From: Halarcobacter anaerophilus
GTDB lineage: Bacteria > Campylobacterota > Campylobacteria > Campylobacterales > Arcobacteraceae
Assembly: GCF_006459125.1 (NCBI RefSeq)
Contig: NZ_CP041070.1
Location: 2,852,001-2,916,000, forward strand
Direction of reading: 5' to 3'
Length of the DNA stretch: 64,000 nucleotides
Shown here: positions 37,064-45,831 of the stretch, in pieces
Layout: the number at the start of each line of letters is the position of its first letter
How positions within the stretch are numbered: the stretch's first letter is position 1
The notes under the pieces: model-generated
Databases searched by the model: none
The model's input: the letters and a program-made list of their open reading frames with translations, nothing else
What the model was told of the DNA's origin: nothing
Made by a program: the position numbers and the translations under genes

Positions 37064-38152
37064 TTATGAATTATAAATTTCATATAATTCTTCTTCAGTA
37101 ATAGGAATTTTATACTTTTGTAAAAAATCTTTTCTCTTATTAAAAAGGTGTAGAAGTATCTTCTTTTTCTCGTTAAAAGAAGCAAAATGAATTAACCTAT
37201 GACAATTAGGACATAAAGAAACTATATTAGCAGGGACATCTAGACTATAAAGAAAATCATCTTGAAACTTTAAAGGTATAAAATGATGAGCTTCTACATA
37301 CTGTTTTTGTGAAGAGTTTGAAATAAAACTTTTGTGATCTTGATTAATTTCACATTTATAGGCAGCCCTTTCTATAGCTGCTTTTGCGTATCCTAAGTTT
37401 CTTGGGAAGATTCTTCTACCATTTTGTTCTATGGGGTTTTTAGCAAATATTGGTTTAGTAGAAGGAATTGCAACAATATCATTTAAAGTATGTTGGAACC
37501 TCTCATCTGCTCCAATATCATCTAGATAAACTTCTTGTTCTACTAAATTAATATATTTAAATATTCTATCACTTTTTTCTTTTTCTAACAGCTCATAGTG
37601 TCTAAATATACCTTGTTTATGTTCTGAATATTCAATTATTTTATCGTATTCAATATAATCAACTAATCGCAAATCATAATAATAATCAAGTGGATACTCA
37701 TCATCGTCACTTACTGCAAGCTTTGTAATCAACCCTTTGGCAAAAACTTTTTTATCTTTTGTAAATAAAACTGTAGAATGTAATGACTGTAACCATTTTT
37801 TTTGATATTCTCTACTTTCTGCCCATCGTTCAGAATTATTAGTGATGAAACCTTTAATAGTATTAGTTTTCCCAATTGGTTGAACTATTATATACTTATG
37901 AATAGTGTCCATATCAATATAATATTCATAAGGTTGCTTACTTTTATCTAGTTTAATATTTTTATGTAAACTATTTCTAACTATTTCAGCATTAATAGTA
38001 CCTCTTATTTTAGACTTAGAAGAGGTCTTTGTTTTAGTATAAGCTTCATCATAATCAGGAAACATCTCAATATACTTATCTACAATATTACCTTCAGAGG
38101 CTCTTCCACCTAACTCCTGTAAAATCAAATATACTTTTTCATAAACTTTCAT
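37064..38152 (-). CDS. HNH endonuclease with winged-helix and PUA-like regions
   Basis: 362-aa protein. Residues 1-60 look like a winged helix (LILQELGGRASEGNIVDKYI). A central beta-rich region near residues 100-150 (LFTKDKKVFAKGLITKLAV) resembles PUA/EVE-type modified-base readers. The C-terminus is an HNH nuclease with YVEAHHFIPL (His289, His290), Asn in PANIVSL, and the zinc-type CPNCHRLIH (Cys314, Cys317, His318). It starts 8 bases after rdrB and so is probably in the same transcript. Type IV restriction enzymes join such readers to HNH domains; that it cuts modified phage DNA is an inference. Confidence 0.8.
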   Translation of the reverse strand: MKVYEKVYLILQELGGRASEGNIVDKYIEMFPDYDEAYTKTKTSSKSKIRGTINAEIVRNSLHKNIKLDKSKQPYEYYIDMDTIHKYIIVQPIGKTNTIKGFITNNSERWAESREYQKKWLQSLHSTVLFTKDKKVFAKGLITKLAVSDDDEYPLDYYYDLRLVDYIEYDKIIEYSEHKQGIFRHYELLEKEKSDRIFKYINLVEQEVYLDDIGADERFQHTLNDIVAIPSTKPIFAKNPIEQNGRRIFPRNLGYAKAAIERAAYKCEINQDHKSFISNSSQKQYVEAHHFIPLKFQDDFLYSLDVPANIVSLCPNCHRLIHFASFNEKKKILLHLFNKRKDFLQKYKIPITEEELYEIYNS

Positions 38153-38160
38153 TCTAAGCC

Positions 38161-40425
38161 CTATTTAAATCTAGCTATTTCACCATTTTTTTGAAGCACC
38201 TTGACATACTCTAGAAATTTATCTTTATCATAGTCAACCATTTCATAGAGATGCGAATATTCAACAAATATATTATTATTAAAAATACCTGGGTCGTCAC
38301 TTGCTAATGTAATAAGAGGCATATTATGTTTTTTATCTAACCATTTTCTTATATGATGTTGTTTATATTTATCATAGAAACAAATTCTTACATTGCTCGA
38401 TATCATTGATTCAATAATTACATCTTTATGCGCCATTTCTCTTAAAATCATTTTTTGTAAACTAGAAATATATTGATCAAACTTTTCTTCTAATGTAACG
38501 TCTATATATTTATCATAAGTATTATACGTCTCATACAAATACATATAATAAATTTTTAAAGCCTTTGCCTTCTTATCTTTATCAATTTTGAGTACAACTT
38601 CATTGTTTTTAATTTCTACATATCTATATTTTCTAAAAGAATATGCTAAAAATCCAATCTCTAATATTTCTTCAATTTTAAAATTAGAAAAATCAGAATA
38701 TACGTTTTCCCAAAGTTCTTTTATTTTCTTTAGAACAATGTCATCTGTAGTTTTCGTTTTTACTGCAAAAAATATTAAGTTATCTAACCATTCACCTTGT
38801 TTCATTCTTATTCTATTATTTAACTTTTTTCTCCATACTTTAGAGTCTAAGCCCAATGCATTAGCATGACCTACCCTATCTCCAGGTTCATAATCTAGAA
38901 ACTCATATACTTCATAGATATATCGAATACCAGAAATTAAATGTACAAAGTCTTCTCCTGCATGAAAAGTGATACCAATTTTTTTATTATATTCCTCTAA
39001 TCTATTTCGGAATAATCTAAAATAATAAGCAAATGCTTCAGGAGGTGCATACATCTCATTACCTGCTGCATCAATTCCTACAAAATATTTTGAAAAATCA
39101 TATTCTAATTCGACAGTTGTATTTAATAAAGATGTTACTTCACCTAAAAGTTGTAGCATATTTTTTTCTGTAAAAGCTTTTGTTTTAGCATATCTTTCAA
39201 TATTTACATAGGTCTCTTTTTTATAATATGCATCTTCTTCTAATTTTATAAAATGACAAACTACAGATACTTTAAAGTTATCTTTATTAATTTCAGCAAT
39301 TTCAGAATCTGTGGGAGTAGTTAATTGGTTATAAGCATTTATGATTGACTCAAATTTTTTACTAAACCCTTTAGGGGTAATTCTTATTTCTAAATTAATT
39401 CTTTTTCCATCATTGAAATGCTTTAATTGTCTAAACCTATCTTTATATCCTTCATCTTCATAGCTATCCCTTATATTATTATCGCTGATATATAGAAATT
39501 GTCTAAATCCATTTTGTTTTGTTTGTTGAATTAAGATTCTTTCAAATTGAGATTGTGCAAGTAAATAAAAATGCAGTAGTCTTTTAAATTCACCTGTTAC
39601 ATATTTTTCATCTATATTAAAAATTTCAAACCACATGATTAATTCATTATAATAACCCTTATTATTAATATCATCATCACTTATTAAGTGTTTATTTTTA
39701 TAAATGGATTCCTTAAAATTATTAAATTCTATATTTATTTCTTTCAAGTTATTTTTTAAAATATATTTAATAAGACCTCTAACATACTTCGATAACTCTA
39801 ACATGATAAAAAATTCATCTATACTTACATTATCTTGCAACAAAAGTTTTTCTAAACTGTTATTTCTTTTAGTGGTATAAGAATCAATGAACTGCTTAGG
39901 ATTTGATAAAGCTTTTTCCCAACTATAGAAACTCTCTGATGTACCATTAATATGTATATGTAAGTCTACAATATTTGATAAGTTTTCAATACATTTATCA
40001 TCAATGACTTGAGAGATAGGTAATATAGAATAAATATTAATTAGTTTTGAATTATCAAAGGATTCTTTATTGTTAAAGTATATTTTTGCAACAAAAGGAA
40101 TTGCACTACACATACTAATAAAAGCTTGCCACTCTTCCATCATATCCTTCTTTACTACTACTTTCTGGTTAAGAGTATCAAAGTCTAAAAAATTCTCCGA
40201 AATCTTTTTAATAATAATTGAAAGACTACTTTCATCTTTGAAACTATGCAAATAAGGTTCATATACATACTCTGGTAAAAAAGAAAAACATTCCCGCACA
40301 CTATTTATAAAGTCCTTGTTTTCTTCATCAAAATACTCATTATATATATAGTTTTGCCAAAACCGATTATAAGATATATACTTAATATGAGGAATAAGAT
40401 TTCTATTCTTCAGTATCTTGAACAT
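38161..40425 (-). CDS. rdrB: RADAR adenosine deaminase RdrB
   Basis: 754-aa divergent adenosine deaminase. The active site is complete: His156-x-His158 in VDLHIHINGT (metal), His488-Ala-Gly-Glu491 in TFHAGEDF (catalytic Glu), and Asp710-Asp711 in ASDDPGIF (metal and base contact). It is much longer than housekeeping deaminases (about 340 aa), as is known for RdrB, and is paired with a large ATPase whose 3' end it overlaps by 23 bases. In the RADAR system RdrB, with RdrA, deaminates adenosine in RNA and/or ATP after phage infection. Family assignment is by architecture, size and pairing. Confidence 0.85.
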   Translation of the reverse strand: MFKILKNRNLIPHIKYISYNRFWQNYIYNEYFDEENKDFINSVRECFSFLPEYVYEPYLHSFKDESSLSIIIKKISENFLDFDTLNQKVVVKKDMMEEWQAFISMCSAIPFVAKIYFNNKESFDNSKLINIYSILPISQVIDDKCIENLSNIVDLHIHINGTSESFYSWEKALSNPKQFIDSYTTKRNNSLEKLLLQDNVSIDEFFIMLELSKYVRGLIKYILKNNLKEINIEFNNFKESIYKNKHLISDDDINNKGYYNELIMWFEIFNIDEKYVTGEFKRLLHFYLLAQSQFERILIQQTKQNGFRQFLYISDNNIRDSYEDEGYKDRFRQLKHFNDGKRINLEIRITPKGFSKKFESIINAYNQLTTPTDSEIAEINKDNFKVSVVCHFIKLEEDAYYKKETYVNIERYAKTKAFTEKNMLQLLGEVTSLLNTTVELEYDFSKYFVGIDAAGNEMYAPPEAFAYYFRLFRNRLEEYNKKIGITFHAGEDFVHLISGIRYIYEVYEFLDYEPGDRVGHANALGLDSKVWRKKLNNRIRMKQGEWLDNLIFFAVKTKTTDDIVLKKIKELWENVYSDFSNFKIEEILEIGFLAYSFRKYRYVEIKNNEVVLKIDKDKKAKALKIYYMYLYETYNTYDKYIDVTLEEKFDQYISSLQKMILREMAHKDVIIESMISSNVRICFYDKYKQHHIRKWLDKKHNMPLITLASDDPGIFNNNIFVEYSHLYEMVDYDKDKFLEYVKVLQKNGEIARFK

Positions 40426-43264
40426 TTTGATTTTCTATTTTTGAAAATTTTTGAATTGCATTTTTTAATTCTTCCAATTTTTTACCTCTAAAACTTATGG
40501 TACTACTATAATAGTTCCTTATTATAGATTTATATTGATTTAAATATTCATCACTTATTTCATCAGAATCAACAGTATATTTTTTAAGTTTTTCTTCATT
40601 CTCTAATATTAATTTTAAATAAGTCTCTGAATCATGTTCTAATGATTTATTAAAGTTACTATTCTCTTCAGTATTTAAAATTATATCTTCATCAGGATCT
40701 GTATTAGATTGTTTTATTTTATGTGCTTTTAATCCTTTTAATAATTCTAAAAATTTATTATCTACTTCTTGATATATTACTTCTTCTTTATCATCTTCAT
40801 CATCTTCTTCCATAAGAGCAAAAAGACTTTGAGAAGTAATTCCTTGATTTCTTGTAGGTTTTTGTTCTACTTCTTTATTATAAAATCTACTATTAGAATG
40901 TAATTTTATTAAAAACTCCCATATAGGACAAATATAAAAAAATTCAAATAAACTTAAATTTTCTAAATCAAATTTAAGTTTATATTTATTTATATTATCA
41001 TCTAAAATTCTTTTAGCTGAATCTACTTTATTTATTCTTTTTACAACAGTACTTTTCATATTATACTTTTGCATATTTTTTACTTCTGCATTTAGCAAAG
41101 AATTCAAAAAATAAAATATTTGAAGAGTAATATAATCTCCAAAATTTTCAACTACATCCATTTTATCATCTTGATAAAAGAATTCTTTCATAGTATTATT
41201 TAGTGTCTCTATTGGAAATGATTTTACAATATCTAATTTAGATAACCATGCCTCTAAAGAATTAACTAATTGAGATTTTTCTAATCCATTTTCAAAAGGA
41301 TAATTTGCATCAATTATATCATGAATATTATTATCCGCATAAGGTCTAATCATACTCAATCCTATTTGATTTTTTAAAGTATCTTTAACACTTTTATGTA
41401 GCTTTGTACCCTTAATTAATTCTCCTATAAAAGCAATTATAAAATAGATACTCCCATATAAATCTGATTGAGAGTTTCTTTTTAAATTTATACTGTTAAA
41501 CATTATAGAAGATAGTATTAAATAACTATCTTTATCTTCTAATTCACTAACTTTGCCTAAAAAATATTGATAACTTTTTTCTTTCTTTTTACTTTTATCT
41601 TTATAAACCTTAATGAAGCCAGGAACATAATCTACTCTATTGTCCTTTTTCTCTAAGTCTTGATAATTTAAAAATCCATTTAGTCTTATCATAAATTCAT
41701 ATAAATTTGTTTGTACACCATGTCCTAAATAGTTTAAATTATCCATGATATAATCTTTTTTCTTTTTCAATGGTTTATTAAATTCATAGAATTCTTCATC
41801 TGCATTTCTAACTAGATTAAAAAGCTCTACTTTAAACATCCATTCTAAGGCTATATCGATTCTTTTATTTATTAATATGCTGATAAAACTTCTTAAAATA
41901 AAAAATAATATATTTCTATCAGTATCTTCTATAGGTTTTAAATTTGAAAGATTAAAAAAAAGATTTATATCAAGTTCAGGATTATTTGAAACTATTTCTA
42001 ATGATTTTTTAATATAATAATATACAGCTGTGTCTTCTTTAAATTCCCAGAAATCACTAAACGTTACATCATATCTTGATAATTGTGTTAAATATTGTTT
42101 TCCTACTTCATCAACAAATTCATCATTTATATTTTCTGTTTTTTCTTTTGATTTAAAATAAGTAAATAGTAATTGAATATTAGATCTTAATGGTAATGTT
42201 AGAAATAGCTTTATAAAATTATCAGATATATCTGTTTTCTCTGTTTTTAATAATTCTTTAATCATATCTTTGTATATATTTATTAATAAACTATTATTTT
42301 TTAATTCTTTTTGATTTAAAGAGTTTTTGTCTTCAATAACATAAATATTTGTATTTCTACATATAGAATCTAATCCTTGTAACATTATCCTATTTTCTGG
42401 TTTTAATATTTTTGTTAAATATTGTTCTTCCAAAATTTCTATTGTTTTTAAGTATTTTTGTTTATCTTCAATTTTATTAATCCCATTTAAGTTTTTGAAT
42501 TGTTTAACTCTAACTAATGTACTAAATAAATTCCAGTCACCAGATACTACAACTTGTAATCTAAGAGATGTGAGATATTTTCTTATCACTTCTAATACTG
42601 GCCATCCTTTTTCTATATTTGTATCTATATCATCAAAAATTAATACAATCATTTCTTTTTTAATATATTTTAATGTCATTTCAATAAATTCTTTAAAATC
42701 TTCCTCAAATTCTATTCCACTTTTTGATGATTTAATACCCTTATTAAAATTAATTCTTGAATCTTCCCATATTGATTTATGACTTACCTCAGAATCAACG
42801 CCATCAAGTAAATGAATACCTTCAGCTAGATTATTTAATGAATTTTTATAATTATCAAATAAAGCTTCTTCTACCTCTTTTTTTTCTTTTAGTTCTTCTA
42901 CTTTTTTAATGATAATAGAAATAATTGTGAGTAAAACATGCTGTTTTGATTCAAATAATGTAGGATCAAGTATTTTTAGAAAAGAAGTTTTATCTGATAT
43001 TTTTTTATCCAAATAATTTTCTAAATTTAATAGAAAACTTGTTTTACCACTTCCTCTTGCTCCTAAAACAGTTATAGATTCATGAAATCTTTCTTTGCAA
43101 GTATAGTCATTTTTTTCTAATGTGTTCAAACTTCTTTCTATTAAGTGCTCAATTTTAATATAAGACTTTTTTTGAATTAAGTTATTTTTTTCAAAACTAC
43201 TATTAGCATTAGTTGAATCATATATGGGAATTATTATCTTATTATTGAATTCTTCACTTGACAT
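40403..43264 (-). CDS. rdrA: RADAR ATPase RdrA
   Basis: 953-aa P-loop ATPase. Walker A is LGARGSGKTSFL (Gly68-Thr75); Walker B is VLIFDDID with Asp211-Asp212; a sensor-like VVVSGDWNLFSTL follows. The rest is a long helical region with an acidic, low-complexity stretch near residue 820 (EEDDEDDKEE). The length, Walker motifs near the N-terminus and overlap with the giant deaminase match RdrA, which assembles into rings and sends nucleotides or RNA to RdrB. A promoter-like sequence lies just upstream (43298-43325). Confidence 0.84.
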   Translation of the reverse strand: MSSEEFNNKIIIPIYDSTNANSSFEKNNLIQKKSYIKIEHLIERSLNTLEKNDYTCKERFHESITVLGARGSGKTSFLLNLENYLDKKISDKTSFLKILDPTLFESKQHVLLTIISIIIKKVEELKEKKEVEEALFDNYKNSLNNLAEGIHLLDGVDSEVSHKSIWEDSRINFNKGIKSSKSGIEFEEDFKEFIEMTLKYIKKEMIVLIFDDIDTNIEKGWPVLEVIRKYLTSLRLQVVVSGDWNLFSTLVRVKQFKNLNGINKIEDKQKYLKTIEILEEQYLTKILKPENRIMLQGLDSICRNTNIYVIEDKNSLNQKELKNNSLLINIYKDMIKELLKTEKTDISDNFIKLFLTLPLRSNIQLLFTYFKSKEKTENINDEFVDEVGKQYLTQLSRYDVTFSDFWEFKEDTAVYYYIKKSLEIVSNNPELDINLFFNLSNLKPIEDTDRNILFFILRSFISILINKRIDIALEWMFKVELFNLVRNADEEFYEFNKPLKKKKDYIMDNLNYLGHGVQTNLYEFMIRLNGFLNYQDLEKKDNRVDYVPGFIKVYKDKSKKKEKSYQYFLGKVSELEDKDSYLILSSIMFNSINLKRNSQSDLYGSIYFIIAFIGELIKGTKLHKSVKDTLKNQIGLSMIRPYADNNIHDIIDANYPFENGLEKSQLVNSLEAWLSKLDIVKSFPIETLNNTMKEFFYQDDKMDVVENFGDYITLQIFYFLNSLLNAEVKNMQKYNMKSTVVKRINKVDSAKRILDDNINKYKLKFDLENLSLFEFFYICPIWEFLIKLHSNSRFYNKEVEQKPTRNQGITSQSLFALMEEDDEDDKEEVIYQEVDNKFLELLKGLKAHKIKQSNTDPDEDIILNTEENSNFNKSLEHDSETYLKLILENEEKLKKYTVDSDEISDEYLNQYKSIIRNYYSSTISFRGKKLEELKNAIQKFSKIENQNVQDTEE

Positions 43265-43297
43265 TATTATATACTCCTAAATATACTTAGTACATAT

Positions 43298-43325
43298 ATT
43301 CTAAAATTATATAACTTAAAGTCAA
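43298..43325 (-). promoter_or_regulatory. Putative promoter of rdrA-rdrB-HNH
   Basis: On the minus strand TTGACT (-35, 43325-43320), a 16-base spacer and TAGAAT (-10, 43303-43298) lie 34 bases before the rdrA start. An AGGAG ribosome site lies between. It begins right after the stop of the DndC-like gene, so rdrA can be expressed separately from it. Confidence 0.5.
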
Positions 43326-43341
43326 GTAATATATTAGTAAA

Positions 43342-44820
43342 TTATTTATTTAAATAATCAATTATATTGTAATCTTTTATATCTTTTTTTATTGTCTTTA
43401 GTTTTTTCCACTCTTTTCTTATATGCTTTTCTATATCTTTCGTAGGGAAAAATTTATTAGTTATTTTTTCTTTATTTATAATATGTTGAATAGCAAATCT
43501 TTTTAGTGTAAGTATTGCAAAAATATCTCTTAATTCTTTTTTATTTAAATAATTATTATAAAATTCTAATGCACTTCTTCTATTTTTTAAAAGTTCTTTT
43601 TTCATTGAATGAGTTATATCAAATCCAAATTTTCTTGCAAGTTTAAATGCCTTTAATTCTAAATCTCCTTCATATAACCATCTTTCTTGAATTAATTTTA
43701 TTTCATTTAATGTAATTATTTCATATGACAATTTTGCATTTAATTTTAATAATTCTTCAAAAAACCTCATACGAATTTTAAGCATTACACCTTTTGGTTT
43801 CGTCATTCCAACTCTTTCAGGCTTATCTTCAAAAAACTCACGTTGTTGAGTTCTATGAGAATATACATCCCTTGTGTTTTCCCAACCTTTTTGAGAAAAA
43901 TTCCAATAAAGTTCTCTATAATCTTTATATAAATCCATATCAGAATAACCACTTTTAAGTAATCCATCTAAACTTTTGTCATTATCTCTAACAACATAGC
44001 ATTGCCAACAACCAAACCTAGACTGCCCACAACCTATTTTACCTTCATCTATATGCTTCCCTCCAGCACCAACGAAAGAACACTCATGTGCATTTTTACT
44101 ACTTGCATCACTATATAATGACCATAAAAAATTTGTATCAATAATTTCACTATCTTGATCTAAAATATATTCCCAAATATTTTTTGTATTCCAAAACTCT
44201 ATAGGGTATAAATTATCTGCATTTGTAAATCTATCATTAATTTTAAGATGAGAATTTACTTTTGATTGTCTAATAATCCTTTTTTTTCTATCTGAACTTT
44301 CATCTCTTCTTGAACCTACAACTGAAATGAATTTACCATCAGGGAAAAGCTCTTTAAGTTTTTTTTCAATTGGCCAAACTTTTAATTTTGTAGTACACCA
44401 TCTAAAGTTCATTGAGGGAGGAGGCATTCCTACTCCAAGTAACTGTACATTTAATGTATGTTTATCTTCAGGGACTACTTCATGTACTTTAATATTTAAA
44501 TTTTTAGTATTTGCATATGTTTGAATCGATTTTAATGAGGTTTCTAAATGTTCTAACAAAGGTGGCAACTCTGCTAGTGTATTTGAATTTACTATATGAG
44601 TCGTCTTCTCTAATTTATTTTCTTTTTGTAACTCTAATAAAAGACTTATCATAAGAAAGACCAACGCTGTACTATCCTTACCTCCACTAAATGCCACACA
44701 TAAAGGTCGTGAGTCATTTATATAATATTCTCTTAGAATAGATTTTGTATCTTCAATTTTAGTTTTTAAGTCTACATTTTGATATGCACTATCATATATA
44801 AAGTTTGAAATTTTGTTCAT
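43342..44820 (-). CDS. DndC-like PAPS-reductase family protein
   Basis: 492-aa protein with the PP-loop CVAFSGGKDSTALVFL (Ser45-Thr51) and, near residues 240-275, the cysteines HECSFVGAGG, KIGCGQSRFGCWQCYVV (last Cys274) that in DndC hold an FeS cluster. DndC activates DNA for sulfur insertion in phosphorothioate modification. No dndA, B, D or E and no sspB-D lies nearby, so it is an orphan or acts with its neighbours. It is on the same strand as rdrA, 77 bases upstream. The C-terminal 150 residues are helical and Lys-rich. Family assignment is firm; function here is open. Confidence 0.82.
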   Translation of the reverse strand: MNKISNFIYDSAYQNVDLKTKIEDTKSILREYYINDSRPLCVAFSGGKDSTALVFLMISLLLELQKENKLEKTTHIVNSNTLAELPPLLEHLETSLKSIQTYANTKNLNIKVHEVVPEDKHTLNVQLLGVGMPPPSMNFRWCTTKLKVWPIEKKLKELFPDGKFISVVGSRRDESSDRKKRIIRQSKVNSHLKINDRFTNADNLYPIEFWNTKNIWEYILDQDSEIIDTNFLWSLYSDASSKNAHECSFVGAGGKHIDEGKIGCGQSRFGCWQCYVVRDNDKSLDGLLKSGYSDMDLYKDYRELYWNFSQKGWENTRDVYSHRTQQREFFEDKPERVGMTKPKGVMLKIRMRFFEELLKLNAKLSYEIITLNEIKLIQERWLYEGDLELKAFKLARKFGFDITHSMKKELLKNRRSALEFYNNYLNKKELRDIFAILTLKRFAIQHIINKEKITNKFFPTKDIEKHIRKEWKKLKTIKKDIKDYNIIDYLNK

Positions 44821-44909
44821 TTTATCCTCTTTGGGTATTATACTAAATTAATTTTAAAGCAAGAAAATTTTTAATAAACTATTTTCTTAATTTAATAAAC
44901 CTAAATCTC

Positions 44910-45027
44910 ATTATCATTTTTTATTTACTATATTTAATTAATTAAAAAAATCAAATTATGAACTATCATATACTATATGGGGATTTAAATGTAGTTTTGT
45001 TATTATCATTTTTTTTTGATTATGACA
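44910..45027. other. Transposon right end with TnsB-site-like repeats
   Basis: Reading inward, TGTCA at 45027-45023 is followed by an A-rich run and TGATAAT (45008-45002). Further copies are TGATAGT (44968-44962) and TGATAAT (44916-44910). The spacing of about 40 and 52 bases differs from the 20-22 of the left end, in line with the asymmetric ends of Tn7-like elements. The stretch 44821-44909 also holds the TATAAT-like start region of the DndC-like gene. Confidence 0.68.
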
Positions 45028-45032
45028 TGAGA
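45028..45032. repeat. Right copy of the 5-bp target duplication (TGAGA)
   Basis: Directly after the terminal TGACA. If the element is removed and one TGAGA kept, the mnmG frame continues as TGT AAA ACA CAC TAA. Confidence 0.9.
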
Positions 45033-45058
45033 TGTAAAACACACTAATTAATGAGAAT

Positions 45059-45075
45059 ATACATTAGTTAGTGAG
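45059..45075. repeat. Left half of a second inverted-repeat pair
   Basis: ATACATTAGTTAGTGAG recurs inverted, with one mismatch, at 47177-47193. A related direct copy (CTAATTAATGAGAAT) lies about 20 bases to its left. The sequence immediately after the Tn7-like element thus starts with TGT and contains about 20-bp-spaced repeats, like another transposon end. Confidence 0.6.
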
Positions 45076-45082
45076 AATTTAA

Positions 45083-45196
45083 ATGCCTACTTCAACTAGA
45101 AATTTGACCCTTGATTTTATGCAAACTTTAAAAGGTCAATTTTCTAGTTTTAAATTAAATGCTATTCTTAGATTAAGATACAATGTTAAATTTTAA
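45083..45196 (+). other. Short open frame, probably a gene remnant
   Basis: 37 codons, ATG to TAA, next to the second inverted repeat. The translation (TRNLTLDFMQTLKGQFSSF) looks like the start of a longer protein, but I cannot identify it. It has no clear ribosome site. Could be the leftover N-terminus of a transposase or simply chance. Confidence 0.25.
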
Positions 45197-45240
45197 TTGC
45201 TATATTTTCAATAGATTTGGAAAAGTAAAACACTTTACTA

Positions 45241-45561
45241 TTACTGATAAAAATATTCAAAACTATTTTGATTAATTGTTTTTGTTGCTTTAGCATACTC
45301 AAAAAACAATATATCACTCCATCCTTTATTCCACTCTGCTTCCCCGCCATAATAAATAGAATACTCATTCTCTTTTCTAGAGCCACAAGTTAAATTTATA
45401 AATTCTATCACATTATGTTTTTCTGATGACATAGAATCGAGATATTTAGTTAAAAAATCTGAAAATTTCAGATTTTTTAAATTATTAATATGCTCACAAT
45501 TTTTTATAGATATTTTACTACTACTTAGTTCTATTAGTTTTTTTATTATGACTCTTTTATC
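45241..45561 (-). pseudogene. Open frame after an in-frame TGA, gene fragment or readthrough extension
   Basis: About 106 codons without a good start codon; the first ATG is two fifths of the way in. It follows the stop (TGA) of the membrane protein at 45562 in the same reading frame. The translation looks like real protein (for example NVIEFINLTCGSRKENEYSI). So either the membrane protein was once longer and is cut by a nonsense mutation, or this is a separate gene that lost its start. Function unknown. Between 45197 and 45240 I see nothing. Confidence 0.4.
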
Positions 45562-45831
45562 TCAACGTGAGATATAAGTAATAAAAAAATTCACACTCAA
45601 GAGTATTAATAATAGAAATAGTATCAACAACCAAAAAGGTATTGTAAAATCGAACTTTTGGGTTAAAATACTTATAATCGCTCCAAGAGATAAAAAGCCT
45701 CCCATAACAAATAAAACATTGACAATTGTCTTTAAAAGTTTTGTAACTATAGGTAATGTATAAAAATATCCATCTATATTGATTTTCTCTTTGAAAGTTA
45801 AAGCTAATGTATACTTTATTTTTTCATTCAT
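45562..45831 (-). CDS. Small two-helix membrane protein
   Basis: 89-aa protein: a short cytoplasmic start (KYTLALTFKEKINIDGYFY) followed by two hydrophobic helices (residues 34-57 and 65-86). It is a paralog of the adjacent 45824 product, sharing TLAL.F, a MGGFL motif and both helices. Such small two-helix proteins occur as membrane effectors in defence systems, but also elsewhere; no function is assigned. Its frame stays open after the stop (see 45241). Confidence 0.55.
   Translation of the reverse strand: MNEKIKYTLALTFKEKINIDGYFYTLPIVTKLLKTIVNVLFVMGGFLSLGAIISILTQKFDFTIPFWLLILFLLLILLSVNFFITYISR

Larger units (their letters stand above)
27179..45027. mobile_element. Tn7-like transposon with an antiviral cargo, inserted in the 3' end of mnmG
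   Basis: The element is 17,849 bp. The left end reads TGTCAGAAGCAATAAAAAAT and the right end, on the other strand, TGTCATAATCAAAAAAAAAT; both continue into TGATAATA. It is flanked on both sides by TGAGA, the 5-bp duplication expected of Tn7-type transposition. From the mnmG side it holds tnsE (plus strand), tniQ, tnsC, tnsB, tnsA (minus strand), then cargo: a TOPRIM-domain protein, an HNH endonuclease, the RADAR pair rdrB/rdrA, and a DndC-like gene. All genes look intact and both ends match, so it may still be mobile. The ends, duplication and gene order are read directly; mobility is inferred. Confidence 0.93.

Noticed and set aside
38161-40425. Housekeeping adenosine deaminase
   Set aside because: More than twice the usual length, overlaps a large ATPase gene and lies within a transposon; the RADAR deaminase explains all three.
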